Source: Methylobacterium frigidaeris (lineage in GTDB: Bacteria; Pseudomonadota; Alphaproteobacteria; Rhizobiales; Beijerinckiaceae). Taken from it: a stretch of DNA of 64,000 nucleotides. Of this stretch, positions 16,520 to 25,516 are shown piece by piece (the first letter of the stretch is position 1; the number at the start of each line of letters is the position of its first letter). The notes under the pieces were generated by a model. The model made no database searches. It was not told the DNA's origin and saw only the letters and a program-made list of their open reading frames with translations. The DNA lies in contig NZ_BPQJ01000001.1 in NCBI RefSeq assembly GCF_022179185.1, forward strand, positions 124,001-188,000, read 5' to 3'. Position numbers and translations under genes: made by a program.

Positions 16520-17677
16520 TCACGCGACGAGCTCCGGGAACGGCACGATGGTGGATTTCACCGTCTTCATCGCCATCGCGTCCTTCACCGCCCGCGACAC
16601 GCCCTCCTGGGTGAACGGATAGACCGTCTGCATCTCGAGCCACGGATACTTGTCCCGGGCGCGGTAGAGCATGTCGACGCCGAGCGGCAGGTCGTTGCCG
16701 GTAAAGGCCCAGGAGCCGAGCACGTTCAGATCCTTGGAGCAGATCCGGTGCCACGAGGTCTCGATCTTCCCCGCATCGGTGAACTGGCCCATCTCGACGT
16801 AGGTGCCGCCGTCGCGCAGGAACTCGATGCCCTCGGGGCCCGCCGTCGGGTGGCCGGAGCAATCCATCACCAGGTCGGCGCCGAAGCCGCCGACAATCTC
16901 GCGCACTGCGGCGATGCGGGCCTCCGGCGTCGTGACCTTGGTGATGTCGACGGTGGCCTCGGCGCCGAACTTGCGGGCGAGCGCGAGGCGCGGCTCCTCC
17001 GGCGCGCCGACGCAGATCACCCGGCCGGCGCCCATCTCCTGGGCGGCGGCCACCGCCAGGATGCCGATGGGACCCGAGCCCTGGATCACGACGGTGTCGC
17101 CCCACTTGAAGCCGCCGGCCCGGGTCGCCCGGTTGAAGGCGCGGATGCAGGAAGTCAGCGGCTCGGACAGCGCACCGAGGCGCAGCGACATGTCATCGGG
17201 CAATTTATAGACCTTGGTGCCCGGCAGCATCTCGAGGTCGACATAGACGTACTCGGCCCAGCCGCCCCACAGGTGCGGCGCCTTGTCGAAGCCGAGATAG
17301 CGCCCGTAATAGACCGGGGTCAGGCACTTGTTGGCCTGTTCGGGGTAGTGGACGCAGTAATAGCAATGCCCACAGGGCATGAGCGGCGGGATCATCACCT
17401 TCGATCCGACCTGGAGCGGCTTCTCCATGAAGTCGGCGGTGAACTCCTCACCCTTCTCGACGATGACGCCGCCGATCTCGTGGCCGAGGGTGAAGGGCCA
17501 CGGCAGGGGCTTCGGCCAGTGGCCCTTAAGGATGTGCTGGTCGGTACCGCAGACACCGCAGGCACCCACCTTGATCAGCGCGGCCTTGCGCGGAACCTTC
17601 GGCCAGGGCACCGATTGGATGACGGGTTCAGCCCCAGGGCCCGCGAACGTGGCGACGCGGATTTCAGGCTTGCTCAT
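16520..17677 (-). CDS. Zinc-dependent alcohol dehydrogenase (MDR family)
   Basis: A 385-residue medium-chain dehydrogenase. Catalytic-zinc ligands are visible in GVCGTDQH (Cys43) and GHE (65-67). The structural-zinc lobe is CGHCYYCVHYPEQANKC. The Rossmann motif VVIQGSGPIGILAVAAAQEMGA is intact. The insertion VYYGRYLGFDKAPHLWGGWAEYVYVD is longer than in classical ADHs and resembles polyol or threonine dehydrogenase-like members. The ATG at 17677 has GAGGAA six bases upstream; the open frame continues upstream only as an antisense image of the next gene. Substrate unknown. The gene is divergent from the efflux operon. Confidence 0.9.
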   Translation of the reverse strand: MSKPEIRVATFAGPGAEPVIQSVPWPKVPRKAALIKVGACGVCGTDQHILKGHWPKPLPWPFTLGHEIGGVIVEKGEEFTADFMEKPLQVGSKVMIPPLMPCGHCYYCVHYPEQANKCLTPVYYGRYLGFDKAPHLWGGWAEYVYVDLEMLPGTKVYKLPDDMSLRLGALSEPLTSCIRAFNRATRAGGFKWGDTVVIQGSGPIGILAVAAAQEMGAGRVICVGAPEEPRLALARKFGAEATVDITKVTTPEARIAAVREIVGGFGADLVMDCSGHPTAGPEGIEFLRDGGTYVEMGQFTDAGKIETSWHRICSKDLNVLGSWAFTGNDLPLGVDMLYRARDKYPWLEMQTVYPFTQEGVSRAVKDAMAMKTVKSTIVPFPELVA

Positions 17678-17809
17678 CGGCGCTTCCTCGACTGATCGTT
17701 CTGGCGCGGCGCAGGGCCACGGGCCGGGTCGCTGTCCGGCTACTCCCACCCTAGCATCGAATTCGGATTGTGCATCCCAATCGAGCGCGATCGATCTTGG
17801 AGACGGGCG

Positions 17810-19798
17810 TTGACCGAGGTAACGGGGAGCCGCGGCTGGATCGACGCAATCCTCGACCGGATCGAGCCGCCGCCGCTCTCCTCCTGGGCCTACGCCGTGC
17901 GGATCTGGCTCGCCATGATGCTGGCGCTCTATGCCGGGTTCTGGCTCCAGCTCGAGAGCGCTTCCTCGGCCGCCGTCACGGTGGCGATCCTGGCCCAGCC
18001 CCGGCGCGGCCAGGCCCTGTCGAAGGCGGTCTACCGCTTCCTCGGCACGCTGATCGGCTTCGTGGTCGCGATCGTGTTCACCGCCCTGTTCGGGCAGGAC
18101 CGGGTCGAGATGCTGGTCGCCTTCGCGACCTGGATGGGCCTCTGCGTCTTCGTCGCCAACTACCTCCAGGGCACCAAGGCCTACGGCGCCATGCTGTCGG
18201 GCTACACGGTGGCGATCATCGCGATCAACAACATCGACGCGCCGCAATCCGTCTTCGAATCCGGCATCGCCCGCGTCGCCGCGATCACCCTCGGCATTCT
18301 CTCCATCACCTTCATCAACGACGCGCTCGGCGCGCCCTACGTCTTCCCCGACCTCAGCGCGGGCATGGCCAAAGCCCGCGACGCGGTGCGCGACTTCGTC
18401 CAGAGGGCGATCCGGGACGGCGATCCCGGCCCGGAGGCCGCCGCCGACGCGATGCGCCTCGTGGCCGCGCCCCGCGACGCGATCGGGGTCGTCGGGACCG
18501 AGTTCCACGACGGCGAGAACCGGGCGGCGGGGGCCCGCAGCGCGGTGGCGGCCCTGTTCGCCTCGGTGGCGGCGGCCCGCTCCTTCGCCCTCGCCGTCTC
18601 GCGCTCCGGCGATCCGGACGACCTGCGGACACGCGTTCTCGCCGGCCTCGACGGCGACCACGACGCCCTGCCCGACCTGATGGCCCGCCTCGACGCACTC
18701 GCGGCGAGCGGCGAGGCGCATCCCGATTCCGTGCTGCTGCACCGGCGCGCCATCGACCTCTTGCGCCAGGACCGCCTCGCCGACGACGGGATCGAGGCGC
18801 TGGAGACCGGCCGCGAGCCGATGCGCGACATGCGCCTGCCGGTGCATCGGGACTTTCCGGATGCGCTGCGCAATGCCGCCCGGGTCGTCATCACGATCGC
18901 GATCAGCGCAGGCCTGTTCGTCCTGAGCGGCTGGCCGGCGACCTCCTCGGCCCTGCTGCAGGTCTCGGCCTTCGCGGCGCTCGCCTCGATCAATCCGAAT
19001 CCGATCGGCTTTGCCACCGGAGCCCTGTGGGGCATGCCGCTCGCCGCGGCCTGCGCCGGCGTGGTCGAGTTCATCCTCCTCGACGGCGGCCAGGGCTTCC
19101 CGCTGCTCGCCATCGCGATGGCGCCGGTGATCGTCGTCGCCTGCCTGCTCAGCCTGCGCCCGGCGACCGCGAGCCTCGGCTTCATCCTGCTGGTGTTCTT
19201 CCCCGTGGTCCTCGCCCCGGCGAACCCGCAGCCCTACAACCCGGAATCCTATCTCGATTCGAGCGTGCTGTTCTGCGTCTCCGGGTTGATCCTGTTCCTG
19301 GTGATCCGGATCGTCCTGCCGACCACCAATGCCCAGCGCCGGCGCTGGTCGCTCCAGGCCGCCCGGGCGGACGTGATCGAGGCCCTGTCGGGCGAGCCGC
19401 AGGAGGCCGACGAGCGGGTCAACCTCGATGCCGACCGCCTGGTGCAGTTCGCCGGCTGGGCCTGCGCCGCGGGCGCCGTCCGCCGCGCCACCCTGCGGCA
19501 CGCCTTCGCGCTCGCCGCCCTCGACACCGCCGCCGCCGGCGCGCAAGCCGGCCTCAACCGGCTCGCCGAGGTGGCAGCCTATGACGATGCGGTGCATCAG
19601 GCCCGAGCCGCCCTGCGCCTGGCCGAAGCGGGACCCTTGCGCCAGGCGGGTGCCGCCCTGCTCGCCGCCGCCCGCACCGCGCCGGCCGAATCGCGCCGCA
19701 CCGCAACGCGGGTTGTGGCCGACCTCACCACCGCGTCCTATGTCGTCGAGGGGCAGGGCCGGGTGCTGCGGCGCCTCGACCTGTGGGGGTCCCGGTAG
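17810..19798 (+). CDS. FUSC-family aromatic acid exporter subunit (AaeB-like)
   Basis: A 662-residue inner-membrane protein with two hydrophobic blocks of about five or six spans (about residues 20-160 and 360-500), each followed by a cytoplasmic domain, as in AaeB/YccS/FUSC proteins. It presumably exports aromatic carboxylic acids together with the two downstream proteins. The TTG start at 17810 has GGAG seven bases upstream; an in-frame ATG-like start at 17768 lacks an RBS. The motif QPRRGQALSKAVYRFLGTLIG is typical of the family. It is the first gene of a three-gene operon. Confidence 0.87.
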   Translation: MTEVTGSRGWIDAILDRIEPPPLSSWAYAVRIWLAMMLALYAGFWLQLESASSAAVTVAILAQPRRGQALSKAVYRFLGTLIGFVVAIVFTALFGQDRVEMLVAFATWMGLCVFVANYLQGTKAYGAMLSGYTVAIIAINNIDAPQSVFESGIARVAAITLGILSITFINDALGAPYVFPDLSAGMAKARDAVRDFVQRAIRDGDPGPEAAADAMRLVAAPRDAIGVVGTEFHDGENRAAGARSAVAALFASVAAARSFALAVSRSGDPDDLRTRVLAGLDGDHDALPDLMARLDALAASGEAHPDSVLLHRRAIDLLRQDRLADDGIEALETGREPMRDMRLPVHRDFPDALRNAARVVITIAISAGLFVLSGWPATSSALLQVSAFAALASINPNPIGFATGALWGMPLAAACAGVVEFILLDGGQGFPLLAIAMAPVIVVACLLSLRPATASLGFILLVFFPVVLAPANPQPYNPESYLDSSVLFCVSGLILFLVIRIVLPTTNAQRRRWSLQAARADVIEALSGEPQEADERVNLDADRLVQFAGWACAAGAVRRATLRHAFALAALDTAAAGAQAGLNRLAEVAAYDDAVHQARAALRLAEAGPLRQAGAALLAAARTAPAESRRTATRVVADLTTASYVVEGQGRVLRRLDLWGSR

Positions 19799-19801
19799 GC
19801 C

Positions 19802-19996
19802 ATGTTTCACGAACTGACGATCGGCGGGGTCCTGGTCTCCCCCTTCGTCATCTACGCGGCGGCCGCCCTGGCGATCCTGCTCGCCCTGCGGCCGCTCCTG
19901 CGCCTGTTGCGGTTCGAGCGCGTCTTCGCAAATCCGCCGCTTGCCGAGGCGGGGATCTACGTGTGCATCCTGGCGCTGCTGATCGTGCTGGTGTGA
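19802..19996 (+). CDS. DUF1656 small membrane protein (AaeX-like)
   Basis: A 64-residue protein with two membrane spans (about 11-33 and 48-63). The start MFHELTIGGVLVSPF and the connecting ERVFANPPLAEAGIYV are typical of DUF1656/AaeX. This family is nearly always found between an AaeB-like permease and a HlyD-type adaptor, as here: three bases after the permease stop and ten before the adaptor start. It is thought to be an accessory of the export complex. Confidence 0.9.
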   Translation: MFHELTIGGVLVSPFVIYAAAALAILLALRPLLRLLRFERVFANPPLAEAGIYVCILALLIVLV

Positions 19997-20006
19997 GGAG
20001 GAAGTC

Positions 20007-21194
20007 GTGGCGGTCAAGCGGACGACCCGGGGGCGGCGCGCCTTGCGGATCCTGGCCACGCTCGTGGTGCTGGCCCTCGCCGCCGCCGCAGCCCTGATCG
20101 TCTGGCAGTACTACGTCACCGCGCCCTGGACGCGGGATGGCCGGGTGCGGGTGCAGGTGGCGAGCGTCGCGCCCCAGGTCTCGGGCCAGATCACCGAACT
20201 CCGGGTGGTCGACAACCAGCTCGTGCGCAAAGGCGACGTGCTCTACGTGATCGACCCGTTCGACTTCAAGGTCGCGCTCGATTCCGCCAAGGCCGACGTC
20301 GAGAACCGGGCCGCCGACCTGCAGGTCAAGCGCGCGCAGGCGGCGCGGCGCGAGGCGCTGACCACGGTCTCGACCTCGATCGAGGAGAAGCAGCAATATG
20401 CCGGGGTCGCCAAGCAGGCGGAGGCCGCCTTCGCCTCCGCCCAGGCGCAGGCCGCCCAGGCCGAGATCAACCTGAAGCGTACGGAAGTGCGAAGCCCGGT
20501 CAACGGCTACGTCACCAACCTGCTCCTGCGGGTCGGCGACTACGCCACCGCCGGCACCCGCAACATCTCGGTCATCGACGCCGATTCGTACTGGATCGAC
20601 GGCTATTTCGAGGAGACCAAGATGGAGCACATCCGGGTCGGCGACCCGGCGACGGCGGCGTTGATGGGCTATGCCGAGCCGATCCGCGGCCGGGTCGACA
20701 GCATCACCCGCGGCATCAGCACCCCGAACGCGGCGGCGAGCACGCAAGGTTTGCCCAGCGTCGACCCGGTCTATACCTGGGTCCGCCTCGCCCAGCGGGT
20801 GCCGGTGCGCATCCGCATCGAGCAGGTGCCACAGGACATCGCCCTCGTCGCCGGCATGACGGCGACGGTCTCGGTCGGCGCCTATGCCGAGCCGGGGGAC
20901 AGCTTGCGCGGCGTGTTCAGCGCCTTCGTCGACCGCCTCGGCCCCAAGCGGCCGCAAGGTGCCGACGTGTCACCGGCCGGCATCACCACCACCGTCAAGG
21001 GCTCGCACGACGTCTCGACCTTGCCCGCCCCCGACCCGAAGGCGGGCCTGAGCGCCGACCAGATCGCGCCCGGCATCGCGCCCGGCATCAACGAGGCGCC
21101 GGACACGGCCAAGGAGACTCCGCCCCAGGAAGCACCGCCCAAGGAGCAGCGCGGCTCGCATCGCCAGGGCACCAGCCGCACCGCACGGGATTGA
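20007..21194 (+). CDS. HlyD-family efflux adaptor (AaeA/EmrA-like)
   Basis: A 395-residue periplasmic adaptor anchored by one N-terminal span (about 13-33, RILATLVVLALAAAAALIVW). The biotinyl-lipoyl-like halves are visible as VSGQITELRVVDNQLVRKGD and EVRSPVNGYVTNLLLRVGDY, with a helical hairpin between them (about 90-150). The last 60 or so residues are a Pro/Lys/Gln-rich tail that the family does not normally have. The start is a GTG with AGGAGG nearby. It completes the operon and should couple the FUSC permease to the periplasm. Confidence 0.9.
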   Translation: MAVKRTTRGRRALRILATLVVLALAAAAALIVWQYYVTAPWTRDGRVRVQVASVAPQVSGQITELRVVDNQLVRKGDVLYVIDPFDFKVALDSAKADVENRAADLQVKRAQAARREALTTVSTSIEEKQQYAGVAKQAEAAFASAQAQAAQAEINLKRTEVRSPVNGYVTNLLLRVGDYATAGTRNISVIDADSYWIDGYFEETKMEHIRVGDPATAALMGYAEPIRGRVDSITRGISTPNAAASTQGLPSVDPVYTWVRLAQRVPVRIRIEQVPQDIALVAGMTATVSVGAYAEPGDSLRGVFSAFVDRLGPKRPQGADVSPAGITTTVKGSHDVSTLPAPDPKAGLSADQIAPGIAPGINEAPDTAKETPPQEAPPKEQRGSHRQGTSRTARD

Positions 21195-21238
21195 CACGCT
21201 CCCGCTTCGCACGGCACAGGAGAGGGGCTTCACCGCGC

Positions 21239-21325
21239 GCGGGCGTGGCGGAATTGGTAGACGCAGCGGACTCAAAATCCGCCGTCCTCACGGATATGTC
21301 GGTTCGAGTCCGACCGCCCGCACCA
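21239..21325 (+). tRNA. tRNA-Leu (anticodon CAA)
   Basis: An 87-base class II tRNA. The acceptor stem GCGGGCG pairs with CGCCCGC. The anticodon loop CTCAAAA gives anticodon CAA on a GCGGA/TCCGC stem. A long variable arm is present, the T-loop is GGTTCGAGTCC, and CCA is encoded at 21323-21325. Confidence 0.97.
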
Positions 21326-21384
21326 CCTCCTGAAGCCCCCACTCCTCATCGGCACAATCTGTAACGCCGCCGGCATAAGGTCGG

Positions 21385-22254
21385 TCATGGCAGGCACGAC
21401 CCGCCCACCGGCTTGCGGTGCTCGCGGAATGCCGCCGTGATGGTGCGCAAAGTCGCCTTCGTCCTCGAATCCGAGAGCGACGAGTGCAGGACGATGTCAT
21501 GGGAGGGCAGCGGTGGCAGGCCGAGCCGATCGCCCATCTCCACGGAATCCCCGGGTGCGAGCCGGCACGGAAACGCCGCGACGGCGAGCCCCGCCGAGAT
21601 GGCCGCCGCGTTGGCGGTCGTGCCGCCGACGAAGACCTCCGTCCACGGGATGCCGGCGCGATCGAGCAGGCGCGTCGCCTCGTCGCGCACCGCGCAGAAG
21701 GGTGATAGCGTGGCGAGCGGCAGCGGCTCGCCCGCGCGATGCGCGAAGTCCGGCGCGGCGAACCAACCGAAATGCTCCGGCCCGAGGATCTCGCCGTCGC
21801 GCCGGTCGTCGTCGCTGCGGATGATCACGGCGTCGAGGGTTCCGCCGTCGAAGGCCTCCATCAGCGTCCAGGAATTGTCGAGCAGGACCTCGATCGTGAG
21901 GGCCGGGTCGAGGGACTTCAGGCGCGCGAGCAGCGTCGGCACCTCCGGTCCCATCACGTGGCTGCCGATCCCGAGCCGGAAGCGGCGGCGCGCGACCGTC
22001 AGCCCGGCGACGGCGCGCTCATGCGCGGCCAGGAAGTCCCGCGCCGGCCCGATGAAGGTCTCGCCCTGCGCCGACAGCCGCACCTGCCGGGGCGTCCGCT
22101 CGATGAGCCGATGGCCGAGCCGGTCCTCCAGCCGCTTCAGCTTCACGCTGACGGCGCCCTGCGTCGTGCCCAGCGCCTCCGCCGCGCGGGTGAAGCTCCT
22201 GTGCTCCGCGACCAGCACGAAGGCGCGGACGGCATCGACATCCAACGTCAGCAC
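21385..22254 (-). CDS. LysR-family transcriptional regulator
   Basis: A 289-residue LysR regulator: a winged helix-turn-helix (about residues 4-63, AFVLVAEHRSFTRAAEALGT then QGAVSVKLKRLEDRLGHRLI) and a substrate-binding domain with a Cys-rich C-terminal lobe. The start is a GTG at 22254 without a strong RBS, chosen because the family start lies here. It is divergent from an MFS transporter gene across 180 bases and most likely controls it and itself. A palindromic TCATGA at about 22263-22268 lies in that gap, but no clear T-N11-A box can be assigned. Confidence 0.9.
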   Translation of the reverse strand: MLTLDVDAVRAFVLVAEHRSFTRAAEALGTTQGAVSVKLKRLEDRLGHRLIERTPRQVRLSAQGETFIGPARDFLAAHERAVAGLTVARRRFRLGIGSHVMGPEVPTLLARLKSLDPALTIEVLLDNSWTLMEAFDGGTLDAVIIRSDDDRRDGEILGPEHFGWFAAPDFAHRAGEPLPLATLSPFCAVRDEATRLLDRAGIPWTEVFVGGTTANAAAISAGLAVAAFPCRLAPGDSVEMGDRLGLPPLPSHDIVLHSSLSDSRTKATLRTITAAFREHRKPVGGSCLP

Positions 22255-22434
22255 GGCGATTCATCATGATACGTTGTCACTGAAATAGTCTGCCATCACG
22301 TTGAGTCGTGGTCCAGCCGGAGACACCTTGCGCGGCACCGTCACCCCCGCCGCCGTGACCAGGCGCGTCCGCGATGATCGTGCATCGCGCACGCTCGCCC
22401 TGCCCGCGGCCGCCGGAAGCACAAGGGGCCGTCC

Positions 22435-23961
22435 ATGTCCGTCCATCGAACGCCGCGCAACGTCGTTGCCCTCGCGGCCGTGTGCCTGTCCGCCCTGATG
22501 CTCGGGCTGGAGATCTCCAGCATCCCGGCGATCCTGCCAACCCTGGAGCAGGTCCTTCCGGCCGACTTCCGGGAGCTGCAATGGATCATGAACGCCTACA
22601 CCATCGCCATGACGACCTGGCTGATGGCGATGGGCGCCCTGGCCGACCGGTTCGGCCGCAAGCGCGTCTTCCTCGCCGGCATCGGAGTGTTCGGTGCAGC
22701 CTCCCTGATTTGCGGCCTTGCCGCGAGCGCGGCTCTGCTCATCGCCGCCCGCTTCCTCCAGGGTACCAGCGCCGCGGCGATGCTGGCCTGCCAGATCGCC
22801 GTGCTCTCACACCAGTTCCGCGACGGCCCGGATCGCGGCGTGGCCTTCGGCTGGTGGGGCATCATCTTCGGCATCGGGCTCGGCTTCGGACCGCTCGTCG
22901 GCGGTGCCATCGTCGCCCTGTCGACCTGGCACTGGGTCTTCCTCATCCACGCCGTCCTGGCCGTCGGCGCGATGCTCCTCGCCCGGGCCGGCGTGGAGGA
23001 ATCCTCGGACCCCCATGCGGTGCGGATCGACCTCGCCGGCATGGTCACGCTGTCGCTGGCGGTGTTCTGCCTCGTCTTCCTCATCACCCGGGGGCAGGCC
23101 CTCTCGCCCGACGATCCAGCCGGCCTCGTCACGGCCGCCATCGGAGCGCTGAGCGTCGCCGCGTTCGTCGCCGTCGAGATCCGGACGGTCAGGCCGATGT
23201 TCGACTTCCGGGCCTTCCGCATTCGCCGCTTCTCGGGCGCCCTCATCGGTGCGAGCGGCATGAACTTCAGCTTCTGGCCGTTCGTGATCTACGTGCCGAT
23301 CCACTTCCAGGCGGTGCTCGGGCTCGACAGCGTCGGAGCCGGCCTCGCGCTGCTCGCTTACACACTGCCGACCCTGTTCGTCCCTCCCGTCGCCGAGGCG
23401 CTGCTGCGGCGCCACGGTCCGCACCGCGTCATCCCGCTCGGCCTCTTCACCATCGGCCTCGGCTTCGTGCTGATGCGCGCTGCCACGGCCGCCGATCCGG
23501 CGAGCTGGGCCGCACTGCTGCCCGGCTGCCTCCTCGCCGGAGCCGGCCTCGGGCTGACCAACACGCCGGTCACCAACACCGCGACCGCCGCGGTTCCCGC
23601 CGAGCGGGCCGGCATGGCCTCGGGAATGGACATGAGCGCCCGGATGATCTCGCTCGCGATCAACATCGCTCTGATGGGCGTCATCCTGGTGCAGGGCATT
23701 CGCGCCAGCCTCGCTCGCCTGCTGCCGCAGGCGGAGGCCGGCCTGCTCGACCGGCTGGCCGAGACGATCGCCGCCGGCAACCTGACGGCCGGGGTGCCGG
23801 GCGGGATCGAGCTGGGCGCCGTGGCGGGGCGCGAGGCGCTGCTGCACGGCTTCGGCTGGGTGATGCTCTACGCGGCCTTCTGCGCCTGGGCCATGGCGGC
23901 GCTCAGCCTCGCCGTGTTCGGACACAGGCCGGTCCTGGTCGAGGCCGACGGCCGCGTCTGA
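22435..23961 (+). CDS. MFS transporter, DHA2 (14-span) drug:proton antiporter family
   Basis: A 508-residue inner-membrane transporter of EmrB/QacA type, with about 14 hydrophobic spans. The motif A region reads MGALADRFGRKRVFLAG (about 66-82). The start of the motif C-like region in span 5 is GWWGIIFGIGLGFGPLVGG. The N-terminal phrase SSIPAILPTLEQVLPADFRELQWIMNAY is characteristic. A Shine-Dalgarno-like AAGGGG precedes the ATG. Export of a toxic compound sensed by the divergent LysR protein is the simplest reading; the substrate is unknown. Confidence 0.92.
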   Translation: MSVHRTPRNVVALAAVCLSALMLGLEISSIPAILPTLEQVLPADFRELQWIMNAYTIAMTTWLMAMGALADRFGRKRVFLAGIGVFGAASLICGLAASAALLIAARFLQGTSAAAMLACQIAVLSHQFRDGPDRGVAFGWWGIIFGIGLGFGPLVGGAIVALSTWHWVFLIHAVLAVGAMLLARAGVEESSDPHAVRIDLAGMVTLSLAVFCLVFLITRGQALSPDDPAGLVTAAIGALSVAAFVAVEIRTVRPMFDFRAFRIRRFSGALIGASGMNFSFWPFVIYVPIHFQAVLGLDSVGAGLALLAYTLPTLFVPPVAEALLRRHGPHRVIPLGLFTIGLGFVLMRAATAADPASWAALLPGCLLAGAGLGLTNTPVTNTATAAVPAERAGMASGMDMSARMISLAINIALMGVILVQGIRASLARLLPQAEAGLLDRLAETIAAGNLTAGVPGGIELGAVAGREALLHGFGWVMLYAAFCAWAMAALSLAVFGHRPVLVEADGRV

Positions 23962-23966
23962 GGGAA

Positions 23967-24014
23967 GCCGGAGGCGTGAGGCGCGATCCCGGCAACGCGC
24001 CTCACGCCTCCGGC
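23967..24014. terminator. Bidirectional terminator hairpin between convergent genes
   Basis: A perfect 19-bp stem (23967-23985 with 23996-24014, ten-base loop) lies between the converging MFS and MocR genes. The distal arm covers the last codons of the MocR gene, so the terminator is built partly into coding sequence. No T-tract follows on either strand; the great stem strength may compensate. Confidence 0.7.
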
Positions 24015-25390
24015 GCGGCCAGCGCCCGTTCCAGCGCCGGCAGCACCCGCGCATCTCCCATCTGCGCCACGTTGAAGCGCATGCGGTACCCGGCCGTGCG
24101 TGAGACGCTGAACACGTCGCCTGGGGCCAGTACTATGCCACCGCGCAGGGCGGCCCGGGCCACGTCCGCGGCGTTGCAGCCATCCGGCAGGGTGCACCAG
24201 AGATAGAACCCGCCCCGCGGCATCAGCCAGGGCCGGATGCCGAGTCCGGCCAGTTGCGCGGTGGCATCGCGCCGGGCCCGGTCGAGGCGCCGGCGTAGGG
24301 ATTCGAGGTGCTTGCGGTACTGCCCGTCCCCCAGCACGCCCGCGACCAGCTCCGCCGCGACCGGGCTCACCCCGCCGAAGCTCGTCGCCACCTGGAGATC
24401 GATCAGCGCCTCGATCCACTCCGCCCTGGCCACGACGTAGCCGCAGCGAATCGAGGCCGAGAGGGTCTTGGAGAAGCTGCCGATCCGGATCACCCGCTCC
24501 AGCCCGTCGAGGGAGGCAAGCCGCGGCGAGGGCTCCGGCTCGAAGGGCGCGAAGATGTCGTCCTCGACGATGGTGACGTCGTGGGCGGCCGCGGCGCTGA
24601 GCAGCCGGTGGGCGATGGCCGGCGAGAGCGTGGCCCCGGTCGGGTTGTGGAGGGCCGAGTTGGTCACGTAGAGACGCGGGCAGTGCGCCGCTGCTTCCTC
24701 CGCAAAGCGCTCCGGGTCCGGCCCGGCCTCGGTGTAGGGTACGCCGATCACGTTGGCCCGGTGGGCGTGCAGAAGCGCCTGGAAGTTGAAGTAGCACGGA
24801 TCGTCGACCAGCACCGTGTCGCCCGGCCGCACGAGCAGGCGGCAGATCAGGTCGATCGCCTGCGTGCCCGAGCCGGTGAGCAGGATCTGGTCGGGGCCGA
24901 CCGCCAGCCCCTCGCCGGCGCATTGCCGCGCCAGAAGCCGGCGCAAGGGGAGCGGCCCCCGCGTGGCACCGTAATCGGTGAGCACCGCATCCTCGGCCCG
25001 GGCGAGGCCGCGGGCGGCGCGGCGGAGCGCCGCCACCGGCATCCAGGCCGGCGGCAGCCAGCCGCAGCCGGGCTTCGGGAGGTCAGGCTCACCGTCGAGG
25101 GATTGCCGCGAGACCCAGAGCGGGTCCACCGCCCGGTCGAGCCGCGGGCCGGTCTCGGCGAGCGTCGGCGGGGCCGGCGCCGCGGCATAGAAGCCGGAAC
25201 CGGGCCGGGAGCGCACCGCCCCCTCCGCCGCCAGGCGCTCATAGGCCTCGACCACGGTCGAGGGCGAGACGCCCATGGCGATGGCGAGCCGGCGGATCGA
25301 CGGCAGCCTCTCGCCCGGCGCCAGCCCCCGTGCCGCGATCCGCCCCCGGATCGCCGCCATCACCGCCGCCGTGCGGCCACCTTCCGCCAT
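24002..25390 (-). CDS. MocR/PdxR-like transcriptional regulator (GntR HTH plus aminotransferase domain)
   Basis: A 462-residue regulator. Residues about 5-70 are a GntR winged helix (ERLPSIRRLAIAMGVSPSTVVEAYERL). From about 100 on is a fold-type I aminotransferase domain. The PLP lysine lies in IRIGSFSKTLSASIRCGYVV, and the Asn and Asp ligands in NSALHNPTGATLS and VEDDIFAPF. Such proteins use PLP or an amino-acid adduct as effector. The ATG at 25390 fits the HTH start; an upstream in-frame start is possible. It is divergent from a DMT-family exporter and probably regulates it. Confidence 0.9.
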   Translation of the reverse strand: MAEGGRTAAVMAAIRGRIAARGLAPGERLPSIRRLAIAMGVSPSTVVEAYERLAAEGAVRSRPGSGFYAAAPAPPTLAETGPRLDRAVDPLWVSRQSLDGEPDLPKPGCGWLPPAWMPVAALRRAARGLARAEDAVLTDYGATRGPLPLRRLLARQCAGEGLAVGPDQILLTGSGTQAIDLICRLLVRPGDTVLVDDPCYFNFQALLHAHRANVIGVPYTEAGPDPERFAEEAAAHCPRLYVTNSALHNPTGATLSPAIAHRLLSAAAAHDVTIVEDDIFAPFEPEPSPRLASLDGLERVIRIGSFSKTLSASIRCGYVVARAEWIEALIDLQVATSFGGVSPVAAELVAGVLGDGQYRKHLESLRRRLDRARRDATAQLAGLGIRPWLMPRGGFYLWCTLPDGCNAADVARAALRGGIVLAPGDVFSVSRTAGYRMRFNVAQMGDARVLPALERALAAPEA

Positions 25391-25516
25391 CGCCTCGTCC
25401 CCGACAGTGTGGGCAGGGCCACCCATACAGATCGATGAAACCGTATGGGACTGTGCCTTCGTGCGCCACTCCGGCGGCCCTATTCCCCGAGGCGGAAGCG
25501 GGACGGGGCGCCAGCG

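Noticed and set aside
17678..20059. Upstream extension of the alcohol dehydrogenase frame to more than 1100 codons
   Set aside because: The extension lies antisense to the FUSC/DUF1656/HlyD operon and is low-complexity; the dehydrogenase has a strong RBS and start at 17677.
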